Positions 47,778 through 58,285 are shown, counted from the stretch's first letter. The stretch is DNA of 64,000 nucleotides from Lutibacter sp. A80 (GCF_022429645.1 NZ_CP092480.1:1329501-1393500), one strand, 5' to 3'. A program made the numbers and translations. The notes: generated from the letters alone by a model not told the origin.

Positions 47778-49358
47778 ATGAATTTTAATAAAATAAAAAA
47801 ATATATCTGGTTTCTTGCAATAGCATCCTTATTCAATGCTTGCGATGATTCCAATGAATTAATACTTAACGAACCTAACCACAGAGTAGTTTATACTTCT
47901 GAAATGGATTTTCAAAATAAAATTCAAGTAAATACAGATATAACTTTTGGAGACGCTTCTTCAGGTGTGCAATCTAGAACTTGGACTTTTCCTGATGCAG
48001 ATGTTGAAATTGTAGGTGCTAATAACAATAGTACCTCAACAAAAGAAACTGTTAAAGCAATTTTTAATAAAGTTGGACAACATGATGTAAAATTACATCA
48101 AGTTTTTAAAGGAAATGCCTATTCTGGTATTAATTTAATGGGTAAAGAACTAGACACTACAATTGTTGTTACAGTATTAGGTGAAGTTATAACTAACATT
48201 CAAGCAAATTTAGTAAACAACGATGGTAGTTTAGGAGATGCGTTAATAATGGCTGAAAACCAAGAAAATGAAGTAACAGCTAGTAAAACTGTTAGATATA
48301 CATATAGCGTAGACGGAGAACCTGAAACATTCGATTGGACATTTGATGGTGGAGACCCTGCAACATCAAACTCTAGTGAACAAGAAATTGATATTAAATA
48401 TAAAAGAATGGGGTCTTATGATGTTAGATTTATTGCTGCTAGAGCTAGGCCGTTTGGTGGTGATACAATTGAATACAAAAACCTTATAAAAGTTATTGCT
48501 TCAACAGACCCTGTAGATTTAGAAAAAATAACCGAAAAAGATGGTCTTATTTCTTTAATATATAGTAGAGAAATGGATGCAACAACATTAAATAAAGAAC
48601 AATTCTCGGTTACAATAGAAAATGATGGGAATATTATAACACCTTCAATTTTAAGAGCTTCTGTAGATTCAGAAGAAGCAAACATTGTTTTACTTGAGTT
48701 AGATGGAGAATCAATTTATAATGATGATGTTGTAAAAGTTTCATATACCCCTGGTTCTTTACTTACACTAGATGCTGTTGCTGCTGACGCTTTTACTGAT
48801 AAAACTTTAGAATTTACAAAAACAAATATCTTAGATGGACAATCTGATTACGATGCAAGTTTTGAAAATTCTACTGATGCAAACTGGCCATATATGTGGT
48901 GGGGAGGAATTTATGAAAAATATACTCTTCAAATAACAGATGAAAAAGCACATGATGGTAGTAAAAGTGCTTATATAGAAATGGAACCCAATGGAGGTAT
49001 GATTATTGGTCATAAAAATGCTGCTGGAGATCAAATCACATTCCCTGTAGAAGCAGGTAAAGATTATGAAATTGGAATTTGGGTTTATGTTGAAGATTTA
49101 GGAGCAAACGAACCAGCAGGTCTTACACCTGATTTAAGATTTTTCTGGTTTCCAAATACTAATTGGAATGTTGGTCCAAATCCATTGTTTTCTGATGATT
49201 TTAAAACAGGAGAATGGGTATATAACTCTACATTTGTTCAATTTTCCGAAACAGGTGACAAAACATTCCAAATTAGAGGTTATAACCAAGAAAACTCAAA
49301 AGCATTAAAATTTTATATGGATAATATTAGTATAACTGAGGTTAAATTAAGACCTTAA
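47778..49358 (+). CDS. SusE/F-position surface lipoprotein with PKD and C-terminal CBM-like domain
   Basis: 526 residues with a lipobox (FLAIASLFNAC). Two PKD-like domains (about 35-130, SRTWTFPDADVEIVG; about 150-235, TFDWTFDGGDPATSN), an SbsA/Big5-like Ig domain (about 235-335, LISLIYSREMDATTLNK) and a C-terminal jelly-roll like CBM4/9 (about 350-520, DYDASFENSTDANWP; YEIGIWVYVEDLG; FYMDNISITEV). No catalytic residues are evident. It should add surface glycan binding next to SusCD. Last gene of the unit; a 44-bp palindrome follows 30 bp downstream. Confidence 0.88.
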   Translation: MNFNKIKKYIWFLAIASLFNACDDSNELILNEPNHRVVYTSEMDFQNKIQVNTDITFGDASSGVQSRTWTFPDADVEIVGANNNSTSTKETVKAIFNKVGQHDVKLHQVFKGNAYSGINLMGKELDTTIVVTVLGEVITNIQANLVNNDGSLGDALIMAENQENEVTASKTVRYTYSVDGEPETFDWTFDGGDPATSNSSEQEIDIKYKRMGSYDVRFIAARARPFGGDTIEYKNLIKVIASTDPVDLEKITEKDGLISLIYSREMDATTLNKEQFSVTIENDGNIITPSILRASVDSEEANIVLLELDGESIYNDDVVKVSYTPGSLLTLDAVAADAFTDKTLEFTKTNILDGQSDYDASFENSTDANWPYMWWGGIYEKYTLQITDEKAHDGSKSAYIEMEPNGGMIIGHKNAAGDQITFPVEAGKDYEIGIWVYVEDLGANEPAGLTPDLRFFWFPNTNWNVGPNPLFSDDFKTGEWVYNSTFVQFSETGDKTFQIRGYNQENSKALKFYMDNISITEVKLRP

Positions 49359-49387
49359 TAAATAATATTTTTTTTAAGGTAAATTTA

Positions 49388-49431
49388 AAAGTCGTCCTAA
49401 ATTATATTTAAATATAATTTAGGACGACTTT
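49388..49431. terminator. 44-bp perfect palindrome, probable terminator
   Basis: AAGTCGTCCTAAATTATATT is followed by TA and its exact reverse complement, with one further A/T pair outside. The 3' side runs into TACTTATTTT. It begins 30 bp after the SusE/F-position stop and can fold into a 20-bp-plus hairpin. Length and perfection exceed an ordinary terminator. Confidence 0.7.
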
Positions 49432-50406
49432 ACTTATTTTAATAACATAAAATCTAAACTTGGAAAAAGTCATTTATCAAACTTTTCTATTTATTACTAT
49501 TAAAAGGAGAAAACAAATAGCCTCTTCAAAATTACTGATAAAATGTATGTGGTTTGTGTAGTTTACTAAAATAATGCAAAAATATTTCACCACGCTTTTT
49601 ATAATAAGTTTTAACAATAATGAATAGTTATTTATCATAAATTACAAATCTAAACTATCATATAAAGACAAGTATAAAAAGAACCAGAGATACATTACAC
49701 ATCAAAAACACTATCCAAATACTATGCAATAGTATAAACTATCTTTTTATAAATAGTATCAGCATTCCTAAAAAAGTATGTATAAAAAACAGACAAAATA
49801 AAATATATCATGTTTTTTATAGATTGATAACCTATTACAATTTTATTTTAGTCTAAATCAATTTTCTTCTGTTTAATTACTTCTTTTAATTCTTTAATTC
49901 TTTTTTGAATTAAAAGTTTTCGAACTTCAATGATAGTTCTTGTTTCATCTTCTAATTTCCCCTATACTTTACTCTATGTTTAAATTTTGGTTTTACTAAT
50001 CATTATAATATTTCCCCTCTTTTAAACTATACGTTTTGTCAACAAAATGACCTTTTATAACTATAAAACATTTTCTTTTAATAATAAATAATAAACACCG
50101 TTTAATCCTATTATTTTTAAAAAGTATAGGATTTTTATTTTTACTATATTTTCTTTTGAATCGGCTTTAATTACAATTGGCAGTATTTCATTTTCAGATA
50201 CTACTAATAGTTCTGATTTATTGAATTTAAGTTTCATATTATTTGTTTTTCTTATTAATACAGAAAAAGCAAAAAGGTAACCATTGGCTGAAAAAACTAT
50301 TTTTTAGTCTTGTGGAAATTAAATAATTTTATTAAACTCTACATTTGTTTTACTATCGAAGCATAAAACAATAAGCTTATGCTTGCTCCTGAACCTAAAA
50401 AAAATA
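49432..50406. other. 975-bp AT-rich stretch without a recognisable gene
   Basis: No gene I can support. A 58-codon frame on the minus strand (50061-50237, MKLKFNKSELLVVSENEI) and a stretch around 49855-49970 reading RTIIEVRKLLIQKRIKEL look somewhat protein-like but match nothing I know. They may be remnants of a lost gene. An AAGCATA/TATGCTT hairpin lies near 50358-50384, beyond the 3' end of the thioredoxin-like gene. Confidence 0.4.
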
Positions 50407-50888
50407 TTAGAATTTTAACTGCTCTACAACTGTTAATAAATCATGTACTTGTTCTGGGTAAAGCAGACCTCCATAACGAAAAACTACCTGATATTTATTA
50501 TCTAATAAAACCCAGTTAGGGAAACTTATGTTTTCCGAATTATTTAAAGCAAAAACTAAATCATGGGTGCTTTTTCTATTTCGTTTAGTATTACTTTGAA
50601 ATATATAATTGTTAAAAACAATGTTATCTGTACTTTCACCATCGAACTCTACATAATAAAAATCATCGAGTTTATTTTTAAATTTTTTGTTTTTACGAAG
50701 TTGTTTTTTTTGAACCTTACAATACTGACACCAATCTGTAGACATAAAAATAAGAATTGGTTTAGCCTCAACCATCATACTACTGTCTATCTTTTTAATT
50801 TCTATAGGATTTATCTGTGCTTCAACCCTAAAATTAAAAAAAGTAGTAAGGTAATTAATACAACTAAATGTTGTTTTAAAAATTCCAT
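50407..50888 (-). pseudogene. Thioredoxin-like protein with frameshift in the signal peptide
   Basis: The intact part (start at 50778) encodes 123 residues with a thioredoxin redox site in FMSTDWCQYCKVQKKQL and a cis-Pro region (ISFPNWVLLD). Upstream, a frame from 50888 reads MEFLKQHLVVLITLLLFLIL, a good export signal, then runs out of frame at the CCC (plus strand) at 50826-50828. Adding one base would join it to VEAQINPIEIKKIDSSMMVE and the thioredoxin domain. So either a 1-nt deletion has broken a periplasmic thioredoxin, or there is a sequence error, or the short cytoplasmic form is used. The gene is 195 bp downstream of the broken TonB receptor on the same strand. Confidence 0.65.
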
Positions 50889-50972
50889 TCTATAATATAT
50901 ATTGTGAATTTTAAATTAAAAAAGCGTTTCAAAGTATAGGTTCTTGAAACGCCTTCTGCCTAATTAAACACT

Positions 50973-53332
50973 CTAATTTAGTGTATATTTTGCTCCTATA
51001 AAAAATGTTTGAGGTTTAGTAGGACCATAAATATAACCTGCATCTCTAGATGAACCTATATCGAAATCATCTTGATAAGCGTTGAACATATTTTGGATTC
51101 CAGTATAAACTTCAATACAATTATCTTCAATATCAAAATCATAAGCAACCTTAATATTGCTTTCAAAAAAAGTAGGCGTTCTTTTTATTACTGTTCTTTC
51201 AGTATCAATATCTACCACGTGTGGTGCATCCATTTTACCCGTATAAACTCCAGAAAGCGACAATGTAAGCGGTGCAATAGGGTTGTAATTAAATGTATAA
51301 AACCCATAAACATCAGGTGTACGTAAAATATTTTTTGTAGTAATTATTTCACTACCATCTTCTGAAGCCCATATTTCCTCTTCCTCACTGTATTCAGATT
51401 TTTGAATAGTACCTCCTATTTGAAAATTTAATGTTCTAGAAAAAGCAAAACTAGCCTCTAAATTTACTCCTGAAACTTTAGCTCCAGCACCATTTCTTTT
51501 AGTAACAACAGAGGTTCCTCCATTCGACGGATTAGCATCTGCCGTAATAAAAACATCATTTAACTTCGTATAAAATCCTTCTACAACAATATTAGATTGG
51601 ACAGTACCAATAGGCTTTGTAAAATTTAAAGAAGCATTGATACTGTTAGAAGTTTCTGTTTTCAAATCAGGAGATAATACAGTAAAAGATGCTGAGCCTC
51701 CTACGGTTTCAATATGCAAATCTTCATCAAATGCTTGATGCGCTCTATAACCTTGAGAATAAGAAGCTCGCGGGCTTTTAAATTATCTGAAATATCATAC
51801 ATTGCAGTTACTCTTGGTACAAAAACACTCAAATTTTTATCATCTTCATAAGAATCTACATCAAAATCGTACACCCCTTCAATATTAACATTATCATACC
51901 TTGCTCCTGCCAAAAAAGTAAATTTATCGGTTGGTTTTATTTCTAATTGAGAAAAAACTCCAAGTGTTGCTACTTCTTGATCAATTAATCTGCTATATCA
52001 AGGCATTTTGTCTTTAACATGATTGTATTGATATTCTGCACCTGAAAGTAATTGAAACTTATCATTAAATTCATAAGAATATTGTGTACCTACTACTAAT
52101 GATAAATCATCTGATCTACCATACGCATTAATAGCAAGAATATCATCTTCTGTTAAAGTATCATCTTCTAATAATATTCTACCTCCACCACCATAATAAC
52201 TTTTACGGTCAGCTGTTTGGGCAGATGTATAAATTGAAAATTTACCCCTGTAGTCTTGAGAATATTTCTCAAAAGATAATGCTCCTCCTAATATTTTATG
52301 ATCTAATTGTTCTGTAACATCGGTTTGGTGAGCTGGAAGATCAAATTTATTTCCCCCTCTTCTAAATTCACTAATATTAAATAGGTTTAATTTAATTTTA
52401 CTTAGTTTTGACATATTCCAGAAAGCACCAAACCCAAAAGTTGTATTCTGTAATTTTGTTATTTCGGAATATTTATCTCCGTTGGCATCCCAAGGTTTTC
52501 TATCACGATTATAAGCATAGAAACTAATTCCTTTATTAAGATCGTCACTTACAACACTTCCGTTCATATTAATAGTTTTATCTGGCACATCGTAGTCTAT
52601 AAATGAATAGTTTGTCCCAATTGTAAAAGTATTGTTTATGGGTTCTTTCGTTATAATATTAATGGTTCCTGCTATTGCGTTTCCTCCATACAAGGCAGAA
52701 CCACCTCCTCTTACAACTTCAACACGATCAATCAAACTAGCAGGAAGCATATCCAATCCGTAAACTCCCATCAAAGCAGAAAAAATAGGGCGACTATTAA
52801 TAAGTATTTGCGAATATGGCCCTTCTAGCCCATTCATTCTAACTTGAGTAAACCCACAATTTTGGCAATTGGTTTCCAAGCGCAATCCAGGTGTAAAGTT
52901 CAGACCTTCAGATAAAGCTAAAGACTGCGTAGCTTGAAAAATTTGGTTATCAATACGACTTACAATTACAGGCGATTTATAAACTGGCACTTCATTTCTT
53001 GTTGCTGTAACAACTGCACCTTCTAAATTTAGATAATCATCTGCTAACTCAAATGTAGATTCGATGGTTTTATTTTTAGAAATTGTAACTACTTTATTTA
53101 AGGTTCTATACCCTATAAAACTTACAACTATAGTTTGATTTCCTGAAGGAATATTAGTTAACTTAAATTTTCCATTTTTTTCTGTTTTAACAGTAAGCTC
53201 ACTTCCCTTAACATTAATATGTGCCCCTTCTAAGAACCCTTCAGACCCTTTAACCACACCTGTAAGATTTCCTGTTTGTGCATTTGTATAGACTGTAATT
53301 AGTACTAATATTATACTTAGTAAATGTTTCAT
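50973..53332 (-). pseudogene. TonB-dependent outer-membrane receptor (probable metal/haem type), broken by stop and frameshift
   Basis: The first 444 codons are sound: signal peptide, carboxypeptidase-like domain (TGNLTGVVKGSEGFLEGAH), plug (VVTATRNEVPVYKSP; NCQNCGFTQVRMNGLEGPYS; DRVEVVRGGGSALYGGNAIA) and the start of the barrel. An in-frame TGA at 51998-52000 interrupts after VKDKMP and the frame continues YSRLIDQEVATLG. Near 51770 a 2-nt CG duplication shifts the frame; the rest (RASYSQGYRAHQAFDEDLH to GAKYTLN at 50973) follows in another frame. Full length would be about 785 residues. The plug motifs are those of siderophore, haem or metal receptors. The neighbouring DtxR-type regulator supports metal-related uptake. 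Both lesions suggest relaxed selection. Confidence 0.85.
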
Positions 53333-53407
53333 TTTAAATTTAGTTTTGATTTTGATAATTGGTAAATAACAATTCTCGCTCTTTAATTAGAAAAGCAAAA
53401 GCAATAA

Positions 53408-53423
53408 GTTAGACTACTCTAAC
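53408..53423. promoter_or_regulatory. Predicted DtxR/MntR-type operator
   Basis: GTTAGA, CTAC, TCTAAC is a perfect 6-bp inverted repeat with a 4-bp centre. It sits in the 147-bp divergent space between the TonB receptor and the DtxR-family gene. DtxR-family boxes elsewhere contain similar TTAG/CTAA half-sites. Autoregulation and receptor repression are inferred. Confidence 0.5.
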
Positions 53424-53479
53424 AAAATTATTTTTACTTTTTTATAAAATTTTATTAATATTTAATAAATTTGTATAAT

Positions 53480-54148
53480 ATGATATCCCAAACAGAAGAG
53501 AATTACTTAAAAGCTTTACATAAATTGACCAACGATAAAAGTGAAGTAAGTGTTAACGAGGTAAGCAAACATTTAGATATTAAAATGCCAACAGTTAACA
53601 GTATGGTAAAAAGACTCTCAGAAAAAGGACTGGTACATTACGAAAGCTATAAACCACTGAAATTAACCGAAAAAGGTAGAAAAAAAGCTGCTTTAATAAT
53701 TAGAAAACACCGTTTAACGGAAATGTATTTAGTTGAAAAAATGGGTTTCGGCTGGGAAAATGTACACCAAATAGCAGAACAGATAGAACATGTGAAGTCT
53801 AATGATTTTTTTACTAAAATGGATGAATTATTGGGATATCCGAAAGTAGACCCTCACGGTTCACCTATTCCTGATATCAATGGAAATTTTAGATTTGAAG
53901 ATTACACCTACTTAAAAGACTGCAATGCAGGAGATATTGTTTCTTTTATGGCTGTCAAACCCTCTTCTAAAGAATTGCTAAACTACCTTAATTCTAAAAA
54001 CCTTGAACTAGGTATGATTATTACTATTATTGCTATAGAACCTTTTGACGAAAGTATATCTGTACAATATGCAAACAGAAAACTGGAAGTACTCAGCAGT
54101 AAAGTAACTTCGAAATTATTAGTACAACCAGCTCCTAACAATAATTAA
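53480..54148 (+). CDS. DtxR/MntR-family metal-dependent transcriptional regulator
   Basis: I use the ATG at 53480 (MISQTEENYLKALHKL), which is the conserved family start; a TTG nine bases earlier is open too. 222 residues. Winged HTH about 1-65 (EVSVNEVSKHLDIKMPTVNS; MVKRLSEKGLVHYESYK). The dimerisation/metal domain, about 66-140, has RKHRLTEMYLVEKMGFGW, HQIAEQIEHV and a LLGYPKVDPHGSPIP segment. A FeoA/SH3-like C-terminal domain follows (about 145-220). Metal-ligand Glu/His/Cys positions are partly visible, with His and Glu in the helices. It senses Fe(II) or Mn(II) and represses uptake genes. It is intact although its divergent receptor gene is broken. Confidence 0.92.
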   Translation: MISQTEENYLKALHKLTNDKSEVSVNEVSKHLDIKMPTVNSMVKRLSEKGLVHYESYKPLKLTEKGRKKAALIIRKHRLTEMYLVEKMGFGWENVHQIAEQIEHVKSNDFFTKMDELLGYPKVDPHGSPIPDINGNFRFEDYTYLKDCNAGDIVSFMAVKPSSKELLNYLNSKNLELGMIITIIAIEPFDESISVQYANRKLEVLSSKVTSKLLVQPAPNNN

Positions 54149-54334
54149 TTGAACATTTTTTTAGTTAATAGAAGCTAAAACTAAAAATTCAACAATACTA
54201 ATATTGTTAGTATATGCTAACTTTAAACAACTATCCAAGTAACAATTAGAATAATGTAAAAAATGAACAATTCAATCTAGTAAAATTTAGAAACTATTAT
54301 TCACTTTTTAGAGTAATCCCTTATTTAGAGAATT

Positions 54335-55999
54335 TTATTTTTTTTCTCTTAATTTATCCACCTTTCTATTTGCATTATTAGCTATATGGCGGTCATAATC
54401 TTGAGTATATAATGTAGCAATAGCACTATACTTTAAAGGTAGTTTGTTATACTTTTTCCAAGCCTTATCATAGGCTTTTATCCATTTTTGAACCTCTTTT
54501 GTATCTTCCTGTTTTTCAGCATAATCCATATAAATAAGTGTTCTATATATTTTATACAACCTTAAACCATATTCTGAAGATCCTATTACATGATTTTTAG
54601 TTTCTTTATTTTTCCAACGAATAGATTTAGCCAATTTAACAATCTCTTTCCATTTAGCTATAGATTCGTCCTTTTGAGCTAGGTTTCTCTTTTGCTCTAA
54701 ATCACCTTTAACAACCATTGGCCATGAAATCCCTTGATCTCTTGTCCACCAAGGATTCATGTCTCTAAATGTACTATTTCTACCTCGAACTACTGCTTCT
54801 GCAGACAATAAACACAGCTTTCTAAATTTAGCGATATCTTTACCTTTTAAACCTAAACGCTCTGTAGCATATCTATTAAAAATAAATTCCTCACCTTTAT
54901 CAGTATTTTGTCCCCATTGCGCTATAACCCAAGAATTTAGGTCACACCACATTTCATCTTTTATATAGGGACCATCCCAACCTCCTCCACGAGACCAAGT
55001 CCATATACCTGCATATAATTCCGGTTTTTTTTCTACAAACTCACTTAAGCTATTAATTTGTTCTTCTGGCATATTAGCATGCTCTTCAAAACCAGCTATT
55101 ACACCATGAGCAATATAATTAGGATACGCTCCTTTCCCTTCATATTCACGAGCAGATTGAACTTCAATAATTTGACGATGACGCCCCTGACCAATCACCT
55201 TACTAAATTCGTTTGACCTATGAAAATCACCTTCAACATGTTTTACACTTATTATCAAATTTTTATGTGGCTCTATAGCATTACTTACAGACATATAATC
55301 TTTCATATTTCTATCAAATGCTCCCCAAGTACGAAAAATAAGTTGCTTATCTCTTTTTTCACAAATCTCTTCTTTTAAAATATTTATTAAAGGAATAATA
55401 GTTTTTTCTGGATTATTTTTATTGTTTATTGCTCCAAGATGATATGGTGCATCGTGTAAATAGGTTTCACCAATACGAACTACCAATCCATCAAGATCTG
55501 GAAATTGATCGAACATTTCATTAATTTGAGCCCGAATCAATTTTTCTGTTAAATTATTATTTGGATTGCCAAATGTTTCTTGAATTTTATATTTCTCTAT
55601 CAATCTTTTAGGAAATAAAACAAGGTCAGACATGGCATAAATAGCGATATCTTGCTCTTTACATGCTTGATGCATTTTTTTTATTTGTGCAGCTTTTTCA
55701 TCCACCCATTTTCTATCGCTTGTTCCTTTTGGTAAAATATCTTTGTCTACAGATTCCCAATTAATAGCCAATGCAGGAGATTCGAAAAGAAAATATACTT
55801 TACCATTATACCCCATTTCTTTTATTACTGATGGATTGTTATAAGCCGATTGATAGGGAGCCTCTCCAGGGTTATGGTGCACCATATCTAAAATTAAAGG
55901 ATTAGAAATAGTATTTTGACCAATAATTTTAGTTTCTAAAGTACTAAGAAATACTAAAGCTACTAAAACTAAGTTTTTAAGTATATTAAATTTGTTCAT
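54335..55999 (-). CDS. Secreted putative glycoside hydrolase of unassigned family
   Basis: 554 residues with a signal peptide (hydrophobic 9-24). The N-terminal part reads like a TIM barrel: MVHHNPGEAPYQSAYNNPSV, GYNGKVYFLFESP, IAIYAMSDLVLFP, DGLVVRIGETYLHD, IFRTWGAFDRN and IAGFEEHANMP, with acidic residues at strand ends. The middle has GIWTWSRGGGWDGPY, DEMWCDLNSWV. The C-terminal 150 residues are helical. The layout recalls alpha-glucuronidase-like (GH67/GH115-like) proteins, but I cannot place it in a family. Last gene (3' end) of the second operon, 29 bp after GH78. Its conserved position with a GH78, GH20 and sulfatase suggests a role on the same unknown glycan. Confidence 0.7.
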   Translation of the reverse strand: MNKFNILKNLVLVALVFLSTLETKIIGQNTISNPLILDMVHHNPGEAPYQSAYNNPSVIKEMGYNGKVYFLFESPALAINWESVDKDILPKGTSDRKWVDEKAAQIKKMHQACKEQDIAIYAMSDLVLFPKRLIEKYKIQETFGNPNNNLTEKLIRAQINEMFDQFPDLDGLVVRIGETYLHDAPYHLGAINNKNNPEKTIIPLINILKEEICEKRDKQLIFRTWGAFDRNMKDYMSVSNAIEPHKNLIISVKHVEGDFHRSNEFSKVIGQGRHRQIIEVQSAREYEGKGAYPNYIAHGVIAGFEEHANMPEEQINSLSEFVEKKPELYAGIWTWSRGGGWDGPYIKDEMWCDLNSWVIAQWGQNTDKGEEFIFNRYATERLGLKGKDIAKFRKLCLLSAEAVVRGRNSTFRDMNPWWTRDQGISWPMVVKGDLEQKRNLAQKDESIAKWKEIVKLAKSIRWKNKETKNHVIGSSEYGLRLYKIYRTLIYMDYAEKQEDTKEVQKWIKAYDKAWKKYNKLPLKYSAIATLYTQDYDRHIANNANRKVDKLREKK

Positions 56000-56028
56000 G
56001 TCTATTTTTTTTTAATGTTACTTTTTCC

Positions 56029-58284
56029 TCAATTATATATTTCTACAATATTTTTTCCAGTTTTTAAATAAATAACACCTAATTGATTTGATTTAAATTC
56101 ATTATTCACTTTAACTTTTGAACTTAAATTCACTACAAATTCAACTTCCATATTTGCAGGAATATCTATAATATATTTTTGTGTTTTATCATCTTTAGAT
56201 ACATAGCTTGCTTTAATCTGTCCCCTTATAGTTGGCACTATAATAGAGCTAGTTTTTAAATTTCCTAATTGTGGTTGTATTATAGCTACTGCATATCCGG
56301 GTGTTTTAGGCTGAATACCCCATAAATATCTTGGAATAATATTAGCTGGAGCTGCTCCCCAGGCATGATTCCAGTCGGCATTTGGTTTATACTTCATATC
56401 CCAAGCTTCAAGTGTAATAGTTGAACCAATATTAATCATATTATACCAACTTCTATCGTGCGTTGCTGTCATTAATTCCAAAGCATATTCACTTTCATTA
56501 GCATTATACAATGCTTCTAACAAATACTGTGCACCGTAAACGCTACAAGCCATGCCTCTTGTTTTTATAAAATCTACAACCGATTTCATATTTTTTTCTG
56601 GAACTAAATTAAAAGCTAATGCCATCATATTTGAATGAAGGGAGGCATGATTTGTTCCTTCACCATCTCTATACACACCTAATTCTGCATTAAATAACTT
56701 ATTATTAATAGATTTTTTTACTTGGACTGCTAATTGTTTATATGCTTTAGCTTCATCTGCCTTACCTAAAATTTCAGCAAACTCCGCCATAATTTCTATA
56801 TTCCTATAATACAGACTATTAATTACGGTATTAATGGGTTTAAATACAAAACCATCTCGTTCACCTTCTTTTGTTGCTAATTTCCAACCAGTATCTTTTT
56901 GCGCTGGTGGCCAATCAACAATATCTTTTAACTTTTCTCTCGGATTTTTAAAACCTAACTTTTTCATAAACTCTGGTGTTGCTCTTTCAGAACTTATCAA
57001 TCCATCTTCACGTTTCAATTCCATTAAGGTTTTATATTTTAGCTCATCATAATATCTTTCTATAAGCTCCGTATTACCAGTATACATATAATCCGCATAA
57101 AACATAAGTGCAACATGTAATTGCCATTCTGTTGGCCAAGTAGGGTGCTCCATAAAATATTCTATAGTTTGCCTTGCTATTGCATATTCTTTATCGGTAG
57201 TGTAATGACTTAGTTGATTTAAGTAAGCATCGGCTTCGTAAGGAATACGTTCTCTATCTCCGTCTACATAAACCCCCGCAAAAGTTGTTGCTTTAATAGA
57301 ATACTTACATAAATCCCAAACTTGATTTAAAATTGTATTAGAACTTTCAAAATAGCTCGTATTATCTTTCCAATAACCAAAATAAGCAACTTGGTTAAAA
57401 TCTTTCAATTGTAAATTTCCTTTAGCAGTTTCTACTTCAACATATCTAAAAGGCATTAAAACAGGAAATGATTCTGGTAGTTTTACAGCTATAGGTTTGG
57501 TGTTTCTTTTATCTGGTTTTAGAGATAACACATAGCTGTTTTGTGAGGGATTTACAGGAACTTTAATTTTTTGATATCGGATAGTTCCTTTTGGTTTTCT
57601 ATTTATTCTATTATTTATAAGTTGTTCGCCAATATTAAATACTAGTGTATCATTTATGCTAGTTTTATAATTAAATTGAAGCGTTGCAAAAGCAGCTTTA
57701 CCAAAATCCATAAAATATAAACTATCATTAATTTTATCAAATTTTATAGGTTTTATACTATCAATTCTAAAGCTATTTGCACTTGTAATTATATTTTTTT
57801 TAGCACCGATTTTAAAACTTTGATATTTTGAATAAAGGCTTTCCTTATTCTCTTCATTCCAAATTTTAACCTTCCAAAAATAAGTATTACCGACCTCTAA
57901 GGAAGCTCCTTTAAACTCTATATTTATCGATTGACCACTCACTATTTTCTCTGAATCCCAAACATCTCCTTTGTTATTTTCAATCAATTCTTTAGAAGAA
58001 GCTACTAGAATTTGATACGACAATTGTTTAACTGCCGTTTTTGGTAACTCCCAAGAAAATTCAGGTTTTTGATCTATTATTAAAACAGTTTCAGGCGCTC
58101 TAATAAACTCTACAGTTAAACCTGTAGGTGAGTTTTTTAAACTACTAATTCCATTTTGAGATTTGCACCCCATAAACAATAATAAACTACTGAATACAAC
58201 TAATACAACTTGTTTATATCTTTTTAATTTATAACGTCTAATCATCATCATTAATTTCTCTAAATTTCTTCTATTAGAAAACAA
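56029..58284 (-). CDS. GH78-type alpha-L-rhamnosidase-like lipoprotein
   Basis: 751 residues. The lipobox region VVFSSLLLFMGC gives Cys near residue 40; an internal ATG (MIRRYKLKRY, about residue 14) may be the true start, giving a shorter signal. N-terminal FnIII-like domain (about 50-160; FSWELPKTAV; YFWKVKIWNEENK), then a beta-sandwich. The catalytic (alpha/alpha)6 barrel has YVDGDRERIPYEADAYLNQL and EWQLHVALMFYADYMYTGN. The C-terminal beta domain has YKPNADWNHAWGAAPANIIP and WGIQPKTPGY. The family releases terminal alpha-L-rhamnose, but related enzymes act on other deoxysugars. The usual acidic residues of the DxxER-x-GD site are present in part, with EAD in place of GD. It abuts the GH20 gene with 1 bp between. 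Confidence 0.85.
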   Translation of the reverse strand: MFSNRRNLEKLMMMIRRYKLKRYKQVVLVVFSSLLLFMGCKSQNGISSLKNSPTGLTVEFIRAPETVLIIDQKPEFSWELPKTAVKQLSYQILVASSKELIENNKGDVWDSEKIVSGQSINIEFKGASLEVGNTYFWKVKIWNEENKESLYSKYQSFKIGAKKNIITSANSFRIDSIKPIKFDKINDSLYFMDFGKAAFATLQFNYKTSINDTLVFNIGEQLINNRINRKPKGTIRYQKIKVPVNPSQNSYVLSLKPDKRNTKPIAVKLPESFPVLMPFRYVEVETAKGNLQLKDFNQVAYFGYWKDNTSYFESSNTILNQVWDLCKYSIKATTFAGVYVDGDRERIPYEADAYLNQLSHYTTDKEYAIARQTIEYFMEHPTWPTEWQLHVALMFYADYMYTGNTELIERYYDELKYKTLMELKREDGLISSERATPEFMKKLGFKNPREKLKDIVDWPPAQKDTGWKLATKEGERDGFVFKPINTVINSLYYRNIEIMAEFAEILGKADEAKAYKQLAVQVKKSINNKLFNAELGVYRDGEGTNHASLHSNMMALAFNLVPEKNMKSVVDFIKTRGMACSVYGAQYLLEALYNANESEYALELMTATHDRSWYNMINIGSTITLEAWDMKYKPNADWNHAWGAAPANIIPRYLWGIQPKTPGYAVAIIQPQLGNLKTSSIIVPTIRGQIKASYVSKDDKTQKYIIDIPANMEVEFVVNLSSKVKVNNEFKSNQLGVIYLKTGKNIVEIYN

Positions 58285-58285
58285 C

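Noticed and set aside
49855-49970. Lysine/glutamate-rich stretch as an insertion-sequence remnant
   Set aside because: No terminal repeats, target duplication or recognisable transposase motif.
51701-51913. A separate 70-residue gene
   Set aside because: It is the central barrel piece of the broken TonB receptor between the stop codon and the frameshift; its last 20 or so residues are out-of-frame sequence.
54190-54214. AACAATA-CTAA-TATTGTT hairpin between convergent genes
   Set aside because: Weak all-AT stem with no T-run on either side, so I do not call it a terminator.
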